64,000 nucleotides of DNA, from NCBI RefSeq assembly GCF_030386795.1, contig NZ_JANUQM010000015.1, positions 1 through 64,000 on the forward strand, read 5' to 3'. Under the pieces are notes generated by a model. The model searched no databases and was not told where the DNA came from. It saw only the letters and a list, made by a program, of their open reading frames with translations. Positions 43,291-51,119 of the stretch are shown here, one piece after another. The translations under genes were made by a program, and so were the position numbers. Source of the stretch: Streptomyces sp. S.PNR 29 (GTDB lineage: Bacteria > Actinomycetota > Actinomycetes > Streptomycetales > Streptomycetaceae). How positions within the stretch are numbered: the stretch's first letter is position 1; each line of letters opens with the position of its first letter.

Positions 43291-45015
43291 GTGGGAAGTT
43301 CCGAGGAGCCTCGGGAGGCCCGCGTACAGCTGCCCCAGCTGAGGCTGGACGAGCTGCTGGAGGAGCTGCAGGCCCGTCTGGACGCGGCCCGCGGCACCCG
43401 GGACCGCGTGCACAGCCTGCTGGAGGCGGTCCTCTCGGTCGGCCGGGAGCTTGACCTCGGACAGGCGCTGCGCAGCATCGTGGAGGCCGCGGCTGTGCTC
43501 GTGGACGCCGAGTACGCCGCCCTGGGTGTGATCGGTCCGGACGGCAAGCGGCTGTCGGACTTCCTCACCGTGGGCATCAGCGACGAGCAGATCGTCCAGA
43601 TCGGCAACTACCCGGAGGGCCACGGCATCCTCGGTGAACTCATCCGCCACCCGGAGCCGCTGCGGCTGACGAAGCTCTCCGAGCATCCCGCTTCGTACGG
43701 CTTCCCGCCCCACCACCCGCCGATGAACACCTTCCTGGGCGTTCCGATCCGGGTGCGTGACCAGGTCTTCGGCAACCTCTACCTGACCGAGAAGCGGGGT
43801 GGGCAGCAGTTCGACGACGAGGACGAGTCGGTGCTGTCGACGCTGGCCGTGGCGGCCGGTGTGGCGATCGACAACGCCCGTCTGTACGAGGAATCCCGGC
43901 TGCGCGAGCGCTGGCTGCGGGCGAGTGCCGAGATCACGCACAGCCTGATGTCCGGCAGCGATCGCAGCGAGGTGCTGCAGCTGATCGCCGATCGGGCCCG
44001 GGAGATCATCGGTGCGGCCCTGGCCGTGGTCGCGTTGCCGATGCCCGACACCGACTCGCTCACGGTGGAGCTGGCCATCGGACAGCAGGCGGAGGCGCAC
44101 CGCGGACTGGTACTGCCCGTGAACGGCAGCCTGATCGGCCAGGCCTTCTCCGACGTGGCTCCCGTCTCCACCCCGGACATTTCCCGCGACGAGCGCGTGG
44201 CGACGGACCGGCAGCGCTTCATCGGCCTCGGTCCGGCCGTGGCCGTGCCCATCGGCTCCGGCGACGGACTGCGCGGCGTGGTGCTGCTCGTCAGGGAGGC
44301 GGGCCGGAAGGTGTTCGCGGAGCAGGAGACCGAACCACTGCAGGGCTTCGCGGCACAGGCCGCGGTGGCGATGGAACTGGCCGAACGCCGCCGGGACGCG
44401 GAACAGATCGCGGTACTCCAGGACCGCGACCGGATCGCAAGGGACCTGCACGATCTGGCGATCCAGCGACTGTTCGCCACCGGTATGACGCTGCAGAGCG
44501 CCGGCCGCTTCATCGAGCACGCGGAGGCCTCGGAGCGCGTGGTGCGGGCGATCGACGACCTGGACGAGACCATCAAGATCATCAGGTCCACGATCTTCGG
44601 GCTCCGGTCGCGCGACGAGGCCGCCGGACCCGGCCTGCGGGCACGGGCGGTACGCGTGGTCGGCGAGACCGCTCCGGTGCTGGGATTCGCCCCCAGCCTG
44701 CGGATGGAGGGGTTGCTGGACACCCACGTGCCCAAGGAGATCGCCGACCATGTGGTGGCCGTCCTCTCCGAGGCCCTGACCAATGTCGCCCGGCACGCGC
44801 GGGCCAACCGTGCCGAGGTGGTGCTGGAGACCGACGGGCGCGAAGTGCGGCTGGAGGTCTCCGACGACGGCGTGGGCATCCCGGCCGAGGGCCGACGCAG
44901 CGGCCTGCGCAACATGGCGGAACGGGCACAGCAGTTGGGCGGGAACCTGGAGTGGACCAGCCCGGCCACCGGCGGCACCGTCCTGCGCTGGCGGGTGCCG
45001 GTGACGGGCCAGTAG
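43291..45015 (+). CDS. osdK: DosS/DevS-like heme-GAF histidine kinase (OsdK-type)
   Basis: 574 aa from GTG 43291 (GGAGG 7 nt upstream). GAF-A covers about 45-200, GAF-B about 220-365, HisKA_3 with phospho-acceptor His387 (RDLHDLAIQRLFATGM), and HATPase with N-box EALTNVARHARA and G1 VSDDGVGIP. GAF-A contains EHPASYGFPPHHPPM: His142 and Tyr164 are spaced 22 apart like the heme-ligand His149 and distal Tyr171 of mycobacterial DosS. It should therefore bind heme and sense O2, NO, CO or redox state, in the cytosol. The name follows S. coelicolor by architecture and context. No LuxR-type response regulator follows it here. Confidence 0.9.
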   Translation: MGSSEEPREARVQLPQLRLDELLEELQARLDAARGTRDRVHSLLEAVLSVGRELDLGQALRSIVEAAAVLVDAEYAALGVIGPDGKRLSDFLTVGISDEQIVQIGNYPEGHGILGELIRHPEPLRLTKLSEHPASYGFPPHHPPMNTFLGVPIRVRDQVFGNLYLTEKRGGQQFDDEDESVLSTLAVAAGVAIDNARLYEESRLRERWLRASAEITHSLMSGSDRSEVLQLIADRAREIIGAALAVVALPMPDTDSLTVELAIGQQAEAHRGLVLPVNGSLIGQAFSDVAPVSTPDISRDERVATDRQRFIGLGPAVAVPIGSGDGLRGVVLLVREAGRKVFAEQETEPLQGFAAQAAVAMELAERRRDAEQIAVLQDRDRIARDLHDLAIQRLFATGMTLQSAGRFIEHAEASERVVRAIDDLDETIKIIRSTIFGLRSRDEAAGPGLRARAVRVVGETAPVLGFAPSLRMEGLLDTHVPKEIADHVVAVLSEALTNVARHARANRAEVVLETDGREVRLEVSDDGVGIPAEGRRSGLRNMAERAQQLGGNLEWTSPATGGTVLRWRVPVTGQ

Positions 45016-45200
45016 CCGCACCGCCTCAGCGCCGACAGGTGCTTCCGCCCTGGTCGGCGGGGCGGACTCCGGCGGCGCGCTCGCGCTCCGCCGTGCGCAG
45101 CAGCGGTCCGGGCACTGTCGTCAGTTCCTCCCAGGGGCCGCGCCGGCGATGCGGCCGTGGCCGGTCCCCGGGGCCACCGCCCCGGGCGGCCAGTTCCAGC
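45016..45200. other. Sequence after the kinase, where a response regulator would be expected
   Basis: No LuxR/NarL receiver or HTH motif on either strand. ORFs are Arg/Pro-rich shadows. Confidence 0.4.
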
Positions 45201-45203
45201 ACC

Positions 45204-45400
45204 GTGCGTGTATGGCTGGACCGGGACGGCGACCTCACCGGTCCACCGATGAGCGGGCTCAACGACGACCACCGGCCGGTTCGTGGGCGGTATGGCCGCG
45301 ATCGGCGTGGGCGCCGGGTTCTACGCGGGCTACACGAAGATGCTCGTGCGCCTGCGGTACGGCCCCAGGGCCCGGGCACACCGCGCGGCCCGGTGTCGGA
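45204..45400 (+). pseudogene. Remnant of a membrane protein, possibly Rv1733c-like, with Acg-like tail
   Basis: TVRVWLDRDGDLTGPPMS resembles the soluble loop of Rv1733c-type two-helix membrane proteins (VWxDxxGxLTxPP), another dormancy-regulon family. After a frame change comes FVGGMAAIGVGAGFYAGYTK then MLVRLRYGPRAR, part membrane-like and part like the Acg C-terminus. No start codon with a ribosome site and no complete domain. I treat it as debris of one or two genes. Confidence 0.4.
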
Positions 45401-45516
45401 ACATCCTGTGTGACCACGTCGAGGGCGCAGCCCACGCCGCGGTATCCGCACGTGGTGCGCGTCCGGGCCTGAGCCGGGTGGAACGCCGAGGTGATTTGCT
45501 GCCGGAGCCGTTCCGC

Positions 45517-46494
45517 TCAGTCGGCGATCCGCAGCAGCAACTTGCCCGTTGACCCGCGCCCGCCCATGAGCCGGTGGGCCTCGGCCGCGTCCCGCAGGGG
45601 GAACTCCGCGGTGACCGGAAGGCGCACGGTGCCGTCGGTGACGGTCCGGAAGGCGCGCTCGGCGAGCGATCGCAGTGCGTCGGGCGCCGACTGCGCGAGT
45701 GCCAGAATCGAGAAGCCCCCGACGGAACGGCCCTGTGCGTAGAGTTCGGGCTGCCCGACGTGCCACGGCTCCGCCCCGCTCGCGTTGCCGAAGGACACCA
45801 GGCGTCCGAAGACGGCCAGCGTGTCGAGGCCCTGGCGCAAGGTGTCGCCGCCGACCGGGTCGAGGATCAGGTCGACGCCCCTGCCGCCGGTGGCGCGGCG
45901 GACGCCGTCGGAGAAGGTGTCGGTGGTGAACACCTCGTCGTAGCCGTGCTTGAGGGCATGATCGGCCTTGGCCGTGGAGGAGACCACGCCGTACACCGCA
46001 CCGGCGCCCCCCGCCCGGGCGAGCTGCCCGGCGACCGTGCCGATGCCTCCCGCGGCGCCGTGCACCAGCACACTCTCTCCGGCCCGGAGCCGCCCCACCT
46101 CGTGGAGCAGGGCGTGCGCGGTCGGCAGTACGGTGGGCAGCGTGGCGGCGGTCCGCAGATCCAGGCCCTCGGGAAGCGGGAAGACGGTGGCGGTCTCGGC
46201 GACCACGACTTCCGCGTAGGCGCCGCTGTTGACGAGGGCGGCGACCTCCTGCCCCGGTGCCAGCCCCTCGACGTCGCGGCCGACGGCCCGGATCCGTCCG
46301 GAGACCTCCAGACCCGGGCGGAAGGGCAGCGAGTCCACCCGGTATCCCTCCGCGCGCGCCTTGAGGTCCGCGAAGTTCACGCCCACGTATGCGGCGTCGA
46401 TGGTCACCTGGCCAGGCCCGGGCTGGGGGGTTTCGGCCTTCACGAGCTGCAGCACCTCGGGATCGCCGTACTCCTGGAACTCGACTGCACGCAT
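45517..46494 (-). CDS. Zinc-independent MDR oxidoreductase (quinone reductase-like)
   Basis: 325 aa from ATG 46494 (GTG 46506 is an alternative). Start MRAVEFQEYGDPEVLQLV, substrate-domain GVNFADLKARAEGYR, cofactor motif VLVHGAAGGIGTVAGQLARA and LDPVGGDTLRQGL are typical of the NADPH:quinone reductase branch of the MDR family. There are no structural-zinc cysteines. It reduces quinones or enones with NADPH in the cytosol. It is divergent from an ArsR-type regulator that probably represses it. Confidence 0.93.
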   Translation of the reverse strand: MRAVEFQEYGDPEVLQLVKAETPQPGPGQVTIDAAYVGVNFADLKARAEGYRVDSLPFRPGLEVSGRIRAVGRDVEGLAPGQEVAALVNSGAYAEVVVAETATVFPLPEGLDLRTAATLPTVLPTAHALLHEVGRLRAGESVLVHGAAGGIGTVAGQLARAGGAGAVYGVVSSTAKADHALKHGYDEVFTTDTFSDGVRRATGGRGVDLILDPVGGDTLRQGLDTLAVFGRLVSFGNASGAEPWHVGQPELYAQGRSVGGFSILALAQSAPDALRSLAERAFRTVTDGTVRLPVTAEFPLRDAAEAHRLMGGRGSTGKLLLRIAD

Positions 46495-46517
46495 GGCGGA
46501 ACGCACCCTTCAACAAG

Positions 46518-46567
46518 GTGTTCAATGGAAAGCGAACACTGGCACTGTAAGATGCTCATCGAACACT
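46518..46567. promoter_or_regulatory. Putative ArsR-type operator
   Basis: GTGTTC-N10-GAACAC (46518-46539) is an inverted repeat, and CGAACACT occurs at 46533-46540 and again at 46560-46567. It lies centrally between the divergent reductase and ArsR genes. Confidence 0.55.
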
Positions 46568-46629
46568 AAGCAAGCGGCTGGAGCACTCCCCGGGGTGCCC
46601 CAGCGGGATGTGCGCGGCAGGAGAGGGGT

Positions 46630-46971
46630 ATGTCGAACCAGGTGGGGAGCAGTCACCGTGCGGCCCCGGTGCACACGGACCCCGAGGACGTCTCCGTGCT
46701 GACAGCACTGTCCGCGCTCGCCGATCCTGTGCGCATCCAGCTGATCCGCGAGTTGGCGGGCTCCGCCGAGTGGACGCGCAGCTGTGGCAGCTTCGACGTG
46801 CCGGTCGGCAAAGCCGCTCTCAGCCACCACTTCTCGGTACTGCGCGGTGCCGGGCTGGTCGAGCAGCGCGACGAGGGACCCAGGCGGGTCAACCGACTGC
46901 GCCGCGAGGAGTTCGACGCGCGCTTCCCCGGGCTGCTGGACCTGCTCCTCCGTACCGACGACATCGACTGA
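46630..46971 (+). CDS. ArsR-family winged-helix regulator
   Basis: 113 aa from ATG 46630 (AGGAGAG upstream). LSALADPVRIQLIRELAGSA, then DVPVGKAALSHHFSVLRGAG with LVEQRDEGPRRVNRLRREEF, is the ArsR helix-turn-helix and wing. No CxC metal site. A single Cys in WTRSCGSFD, just before the recognition region, could be redox- or electrophile-sensitive, which fits control of the quinone reductase opposite. Confidence 0.92.
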   Translation: MSNQVGSSHRAAPVHTDPEDVSVLTALSALADPVRIQLIRELAGSAEWTRSCGSFDVPVGKAALSHHFSVLRGAGLVEQRDEGPRRVNRLRREEFDARFPGLLDLLLRTDDID

Positions 46972-47330
46972 ACAGGCCGATGGCATCAACTGAATAGTCG
47001 GTACGTGGCAGCCCGGCCAGTCAGAAGTCGCACGCCTGCGCCGGTGATTCCACCCTCATCATTGCGCCCGGCCGCGCCTCGCGCAGCGGCCTGGGCCTGA
47101 CGCGTTCTACCACGCGCTCGTCCTGGTGGTCTGCGGAATGCTCTCCGATACCGTCATCAGCGGGCAGGTGGATCATGCCCTCGGCTATACCCACAACGAC
47201 CTGGGCCCGCTGTGCCGGCATCGCGCGCTGATCCGGGCGACTCCGGTGCAGGCCCTCGCCATCAGCAGCACCCTCATGGTCGGCCTGTCCCCGCTGATGG
47301 GGACCCTGGTCACCGTGTGGCGCCACCACC
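46972..47330. other. Degraded region with no intact gene
   Basis: A + strand frame from about 47126 encodes a partly hydrophobic stretch (ALAISSTLMVGLSPLMGTLV) without ribosome site or recognisable family. It may be part of the membrane-protein relic that follows. Confidence 0.35.
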
Positions 47331-47480
47331 CCCATCGAGGCGCTGCCCGGTTTCTGCCGCCTCCTGGCGGAGTTCAAGCCGCTGCGGCAGATCACCGGCG
47401 CCGTCCACCCGGTCCTCCACTACGACGCCCAGACCGACGCCGGTCTGACCCGGAGCTGGGCGATGATGGCCGCTGAAGGT
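47331..47480 (+). pseudogene. Membrane-protein tail relic (possibly YhgE/Pip or DUF3533-like)
   Basis: PIEALPGFCRLLAEFKPLRQ then ITGAVHPVLHYDAQTDAGLT and RSWAMMAA resembles the outer-loop-to-last-helix segment of YhgE/Pip-type proteins. It is out of frame with the hydrophobic part upstream. Family assignment is weak; the degraded state is clearer than the identity. Confidence 0.35.
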
Positions 47481-47718
47481 TCGGGGCCTGGATGCCCACG
47501 CTCTCCAGCACGCTGCCGCGCGCGGTGACGCCCTGCGGGGTCATCCATGCCGGGCGGGCCCGGTTGACGGTGTCGGCCAGCGGGAGCGCGAGTCGTTGGT
47601 CGGCGGCGCTGTCCTGGACGAAGCCCAGGTCTTTGATGAGGTAGCGGGCCGGGCCGGAGGGGGCGAAGTCGTTCTCGGCGAGGTGGTGGCGCTTCCGGGC
47701 GAGGACTTCGGAGCAGGC
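47473..47718 (-). pseudogene. 3-hydroxyisobutyrate/6-phosphogluconate dehydrogenase family, C-terminal relic
   Basis: On the minus strand CSEVLARKRHHLAENDFAPS then GPARYLIKDLGFVQDSAADQ and RLALPLADTVNRARPAWMTP is the helical C-terminal domain of beta-hydroxyacid dehydrogenases (the KDL motif and the large helix after it). The Rossmann N-terminus is absent and no start codon is available. It ends opposite the membrane-protein relic. Confidence 0.6.
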
Positions 47719-47835
47719 CAGGCCGCAACCTCGGCCGGGGGGAGAGAGAACACCAGATCTTGCCTACGTGGCCGCCGAGCTCAACAGCCGTCCCGCAAGG
47801 TCTTTTGACGGAAGACGGCTAGGTTCTCACGCCTG

Positions 47836-48330
47836 TCAGCGGCGCCAGGGCAATCCGGTGGTGGCGGGGCCGTGCGGGTCGGTGAGGGCGTTGAGGATGG
47901 TTTCGCAGATTTCGGCGAAGCAGCGGGTCTGCTCGGCGGTGAGGTGATCGAAGACCGCGGCACGGACGGTGCTGACGTGGCCGGGTGCGGTCCGTTCCAG
48001 GGCGGCCACGCCCTCATTCGTCAGGACGGCGAACTGGCTGCGCTTGTCGGTCGGGCAGTCCTCGCGGCGCACCCAGCCCTCCTCCTCCAGTCGGCGGACC
48101 ATGTGGGTGAGCCGGCTGCGGGAGATCTTCAGCTGTTCGGCGATGTCCGTCATGCGTAGACGCCTGCCGGGGGCCTCGGAGAGGCGGACCATCACTGCGT
48201 AGTACAGCTGGGGGACGCCCATCGTACTTCTGAGCTGCTGATCGATGGTGTCTTCCAGAAGGGCGCTGGCGTTGCAGTAGGCGCGCCAGGCGTGCTGCTC
48301 TTCGGCGTTCAGCCAGCGGGTCTCCTTCAT
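47836..48330 (-). CDS. MarR-family regulator
   Basis: 164 aa from ATG 48330. WRAYCNASALLEDTIDQQL begins the dimer helix. The HTH and wing are LRMTDIAEQLKISRSRLTHM and VRRLEEEGWVRREDCPTDKR. The family binds palindromes near its own promoter and is released by small ligands. It is divergent from the solute-binding protein gene with large inverted repeats between them, so it probably controls both. Confidence 0.94.
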   Translation of the reverse strand: MKETRWLNAEEQHAWRAYCNASALLEDTIDQQLRSTMGVPQLYYAVMVRLSEAPGRRLRMTDIAEQLKISRSRLTHMVRRLEEEGWVRREDCPTDKRSQFAVLTNEGVAALERTAPGHVSTVRAAVFDHLTAEQTRCFAEICETILNALTDPHGPATTGLPWRR

Positions 48331-48347
48331 GCGGGCGACCGTAGCGC

Positions 48348-48443
48348 TACTTCAACTTTTAAGCAACTTCTCGCCAAGTGCTTGAAGTTTTGAGTTTCTC
48401 GCTCTAGCTTGAGCCGTGACGAAAGTGCTCAAAAGTTGAAGTA
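48348..48443. promoter_or_regulatory. MarR operator region: 13-bp inverted repeats
   Basis: TACTTCAACTTTT (48348-48360) and AAAAGTTGAAGTA (48431-48443) are perfect reverse complements 70 bp apart. A third related element, CTTGAAGTTTTGAG, lies at 48381-48394. The region is strikingly A/T-rich for this genome, and spans the divergent promoters. Confidence 0.75.
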
Positions 48444-48463
48444 ACTGAATCCCGGGAGCTGTC

Positions 48464-49612
48464 ATGACCCCCATGCGCAAGACCCTGATCGGAGCCCTCA
48501 CGCTCAGCGTGCTGGCGGGCGGCGCCACCGTCGCTCTCGCCGACTCCGCCTCCAGCGGCGCCGACAGCACGAGCACCGCACAGTCGAGCGAGCAGGCTGA
48601 GCTGCAGAAGCTGTACCAGCAGGCGCTGGCGGAGGGCGGCACCCTGACCGTCTATGCCGGCGGCGACACGCCTTACCAGGCCGACTACCTCCGTGACGCC
48701 TTCCTCAAGAAGTTCCCGAAGATCAAGTTCAATATGGTCACGGACCTCAGCAAGTACCACGACGCCCGCATCGACAACCAGATCGCCACAGGCAGAGTCG
48801 TCGCGGACGTCGTCCAGCTGCAGACCCTCGACGACTTCCCGCGCTGGAAGAAGGAAGGCGCGCTGGCGAAGTACAAGCCGGTCGGCTGGGACAAGGTCTA
48901 CAACCAGATCAAGGACGCGGACGGCTACTACACCGGCGCGATGTTCTTCGGCTTCGCCAACGTCACCGCAACCAGCCTCGGCAGCAACGCGCCCGTCGAG
49001 GCGAAGGACTTCCTCAAGCCCGAGTTCAAGAACAAGCTCGTCTTCACCTACCCCAATGACGACGACGCCGTCCTCTACTACTTCAAGCAGCTCACCGACA
49101 AGTACGGCTTCGACTACCTGAAGAAGCTCATGGCCCAGCAGCCGAAGTTCGTCCGCGGCACCCAGGCCGCCGCCGACACGGTCGGCACCGACGGCTACGT
49201 GGCCAACTTCGGCAGCGCCGGCAGCTTCTCCGGCCTGTCCACCGCGAGCATCCCCCGGCACAGCCCCTGGGTCACCTGGCCCCAGACTGCCGCCATCCTC
49301 AAGAAGGCCCCGCACAAGGCCACCGCCAAGCTCTACCTGAGCTGGCTGCTGTCCAAGGACGCCCAGCAGAACTCCATCTTCACCTGGAGCGCCCGCAACG
49401 ACGTCGCCGCACCCGCCGGCCGCAAGGGCATCTTCGACTACAAGAACACGAACCCGCTCGGCCTCGGCACGTTCATGAGCAACCGCGCCGCCCTGGACCG
49501 CTACAAGGCGCTGATCACCCTCTACGTCGGCGACGTCAAGGGCGTCGACCCCTCCGACCCCAACGGCGTCCTCGGCCTGTACCCCATCAACCGCGACGGC
49601 ACACAAGGCTGA
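48464..49612 (+). CDS. Extracellular solute-binding protein (iron/thiamine-type ABC SBP), orphan
   Basis: 382 aa from ATG 48464 (GGGAG upstream). A Sec signal peptide (about 1-27, cut after VALA) without a lipobox Cys, so probably released or surface-held. Family features are LTVYAGGDTPYQADYLRDAF, FPKIKFNMVTDLSKYHDARI, ADVVQLQTLDDFPRW and the C-terminal KLYLSWLLSKDAQQ. This class binds Fe(III), phosphonates or thiamine. No permease or ATPase is adjacent. Lys and Asn codons are more frequent than in neighbours but GC3 remains high. Confidence 0.88.
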   Translation: MTPMRKTLIGALTLSVLAGGATVALADSASSGADSTSTAQSSEQAELQKLYQQALAEGGTLTVYAGGDTPYQADYLRDAFLKKFPKIKFNMVTDLSKYHDARIDNQIATGRVVADVVQLQTLDDFPRWKKEGALAKYKPVGWDKVYNQIKDADGYYTGAMFFGFANVTATSLGSNAPVEAKDFLKPEFKNKLVFTYPNDDDAVLYYFKQLTDKYGFDYLKKLMAQQPKFVRGTQAAADTVGTDGYVANFGSAGSFSGLSTASIPRHSPWVTWPQTAAILKKAPHKATAKLYLSWLLSKDAQQNSIFTWSARNDVAAPAGRKGIFDYKNTNPLGLGTFMSNRAALDRYKALITLYVGDVKGVDPSDPNGVLGLYPINRDGTQG

Positions 49613-49620
49613 TGCGCTCT

Positions 49621-49639
49621 CGGCTTCGATTCGAAGCCG
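49621..49639. terminator. Short hairpin between the solute-binding protein and the Tat protein genes
   Basis: CGGCTTCG-ATT-CGAAGCCG, perfect 8-bp stem with a 3-nt loop, 9 bp after the stop codon. It may attenuate rather than end transcription. Confidence 0.5.
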
Positions 49640-49738
49640 CACCCCACGCGTCCTCGCATCAGACGTGATGCACAGGGCAACGGCCTGGGCCAGGTCGGCC
49701 CTGCTCGACCTGGCTTTTCGAGTGAACTGGAGATGGAC

Positions 49739-50407
49739 ATGGAATCGTTGAACCGGCGGACTCTCCTCGGTGCCGCTGCTGCTGGTGTGCCGCTGGCTGT
49801 GGCCCCTGCACTGGTGGCGCCCGCTTCGGCGTCGCCTCAGTGGCCGCGTTCCGGCGGCAGGTACGAGCTGGAGAAGGACAACTGCATCCACTTCCACATG
49901 GTCGACTTCGTCGCCTGGAACAACCGTAAGTTCGACATGCAGGCCTACTACCACGCATCGGATGTCTACGTGGAGATGGGCGGTGCGGCGACCACCACCG
50001 TCGACGAACACATCGCCGCCATGAAGGACATCCTGGTCGACAACCCCGACGCCCGGATACTCCAGCACTACCCGCAGGTGGCCCAGGGCGAGTGGACGGC
50101 GGTCGTCGGCCACTACGTCCCCGGCGATTTCCGCCTCTGCACCTTCGCCCGCCACCACAAGGGGCAGATAGTGGAGGAATACCTCTTCATGCGAGAGCTG
50201 GCAGAGGGAGAGCCCGACCCGTACGCCGATGAGAAGCCCTTCGTCACCATCACCAGCCCCGACAGCAAGCTGCTTCAAGTCGCAGCCGACGTTCGTCCCG
50301 GCTGGAGCGCTGTCATCCGCGGCAATGAACTGGGCAAGCGATCGGCCACCTTCACCAGACGGGAGGGTGGCGAGGTGGTTGAACAGCTCCGGTTCGCGGC
50401 GGTCTAG
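49739..50407 (+). CDS. Tat-exported SnoaL/NTF2-like protein
   Basis: 222 aa from ATG 49739, with GGAG 6 nt upstream; ATG 49733 overlaps that site. The Tat signal is NRRTLLGAAAAGVPLAVAPA, with a likely cut after APASA. The mature protein has an NTF2-like cone (FHMVDFVAWNNRKFDMQAYY, SDVYVEMGG, EYLFMRELAEGEP), as in SnoaL-type cyclases and scavenging proteins. Export by Tat suggests a folded protein or cofactor. It lies 126 bp after the solute-binding protein gene on the same strand, possibly one MarR-controlled unit. Confidence 0.8.
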   Translation: MESLNRRTLLGAAAAGVPLAVAPALVAPASASPQWPRSGGRYELEKDNCIHFHMVDFVAWNNRKFDMQAYYHASDVYVEMGGAATTTVDEHIAAMKDILVDNPDARILQHYPQVAQGEWTAVVGHYVPGDFRLCTFARHHKGQIVEEYLFMRELAEGEPDPYADEKPFVTITSPDSKLLQVAADVRPGWSAVIRGNELGKRSATFTRREGGEVVEQLRFAAV

Positions 50408-50556
50408 CACGCGCCCGGAGTGGTTCGCCCGCGGCTGCCGAACCTCAGAGCACGACGTCATGGTGGTGCCTGTCGATGGGCCGGTCGAGCGAGTAGTCCG
50501 CGGCGTCGGCGCCAGACCCCGCGACGCCGGGATGATCCAAGCGACAGGGCCTAGGG
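50408..50556. other. Short intergenic stretch
   Basis: Nothing recognisable between the Tat protein gene and the protease relic. Confidence 0.3.
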
Positions 50557-50775
50557 GTGCTCGACAAGGGCGGCGACCTGCCCTCCGACCCCACCAGCGG
50601 CACCGACGAGCACGTCGACCTCACCGAGCCCGGCACCTACGAGGTCTACGTCGTCCAGTACGCCCTCCCGAAGGGCGTCATTAGCCAGCCCTACACCCTG
50701 CACACCTGGCAGACCGGCAAGGACACCAGGCCGGACCGGCCGGTCACCGTCACCCCGGCCGAGCAGCGGGTGAGC
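50557..50775 (+). pseudogene. Secreted subtilisin-type protease, C-terminal relic
   Basis: LDKGGDLPSDPTSGTDEHVD then LTEPGTYEVYVVQYALPKGV and SQPYTLHTWQTG matches the beta-sandwich that closes many Streptomyces S8 peptidases. The catalytic domain is missing, and the frame runs into unrelated Arg-rich sequence after about residue 75. Confidence 0.5.
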
Positions 50776-50978
50776 GCGGGCGTCCACCGTAGCCTCCGCG
50801 AGGGGGATCGACGCTTGGCCCCGGGCAACGCGCAGCGAGCGGATGCGTGCCCGGTCCGCACACCCGTGGGGACGGGGCGGGTGCAGTGAACGGCCCGGCC
50901 GCGGAATCACCGACGCCACAGGAGTCCGCGGCCGGGTCTCCTCTCCGATCCTCGTACATGACTGCGGCAGCCTCCAAC
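50776..50978. other. Short intergenic stretch
   Basis: Nothing recognisable between the protease relic and the B3/B4 relic. Confidence 0.3.
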
Positions 50979-51119
50979 TCAAGTGGTGGGCTCGGGTTGT
51001 GCCGGGCTGAGGTAGGACACAGCGGTCTGTCCGGCGTGCGGGGCGAGCGGGCCTTGCAGTTCGTCGGCCGCGACCTTGCAGAGGTCGCCGTCCCGGCCGG
51101 CCTGGAGGCCCAGTGTCAT
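50979..51119 (-). pseudogene. B3/B4-domain protein, 3'-end relic
   Basis: 46 codons ending GLQAGRDGDLCKVAADELQG then PLAPHAGQTAVSYLSPAQPE correspond to the last 45 residues of the intact gene at 61508 (TLQAARDGDLLEVAAHELQG...). By eye the DNA is about 80% identical. It starts exactly at the stop codon of the GH43-like gene, so it was fused there by a rearrangement. Same strand as the intact copy. Confidence 0.75.
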
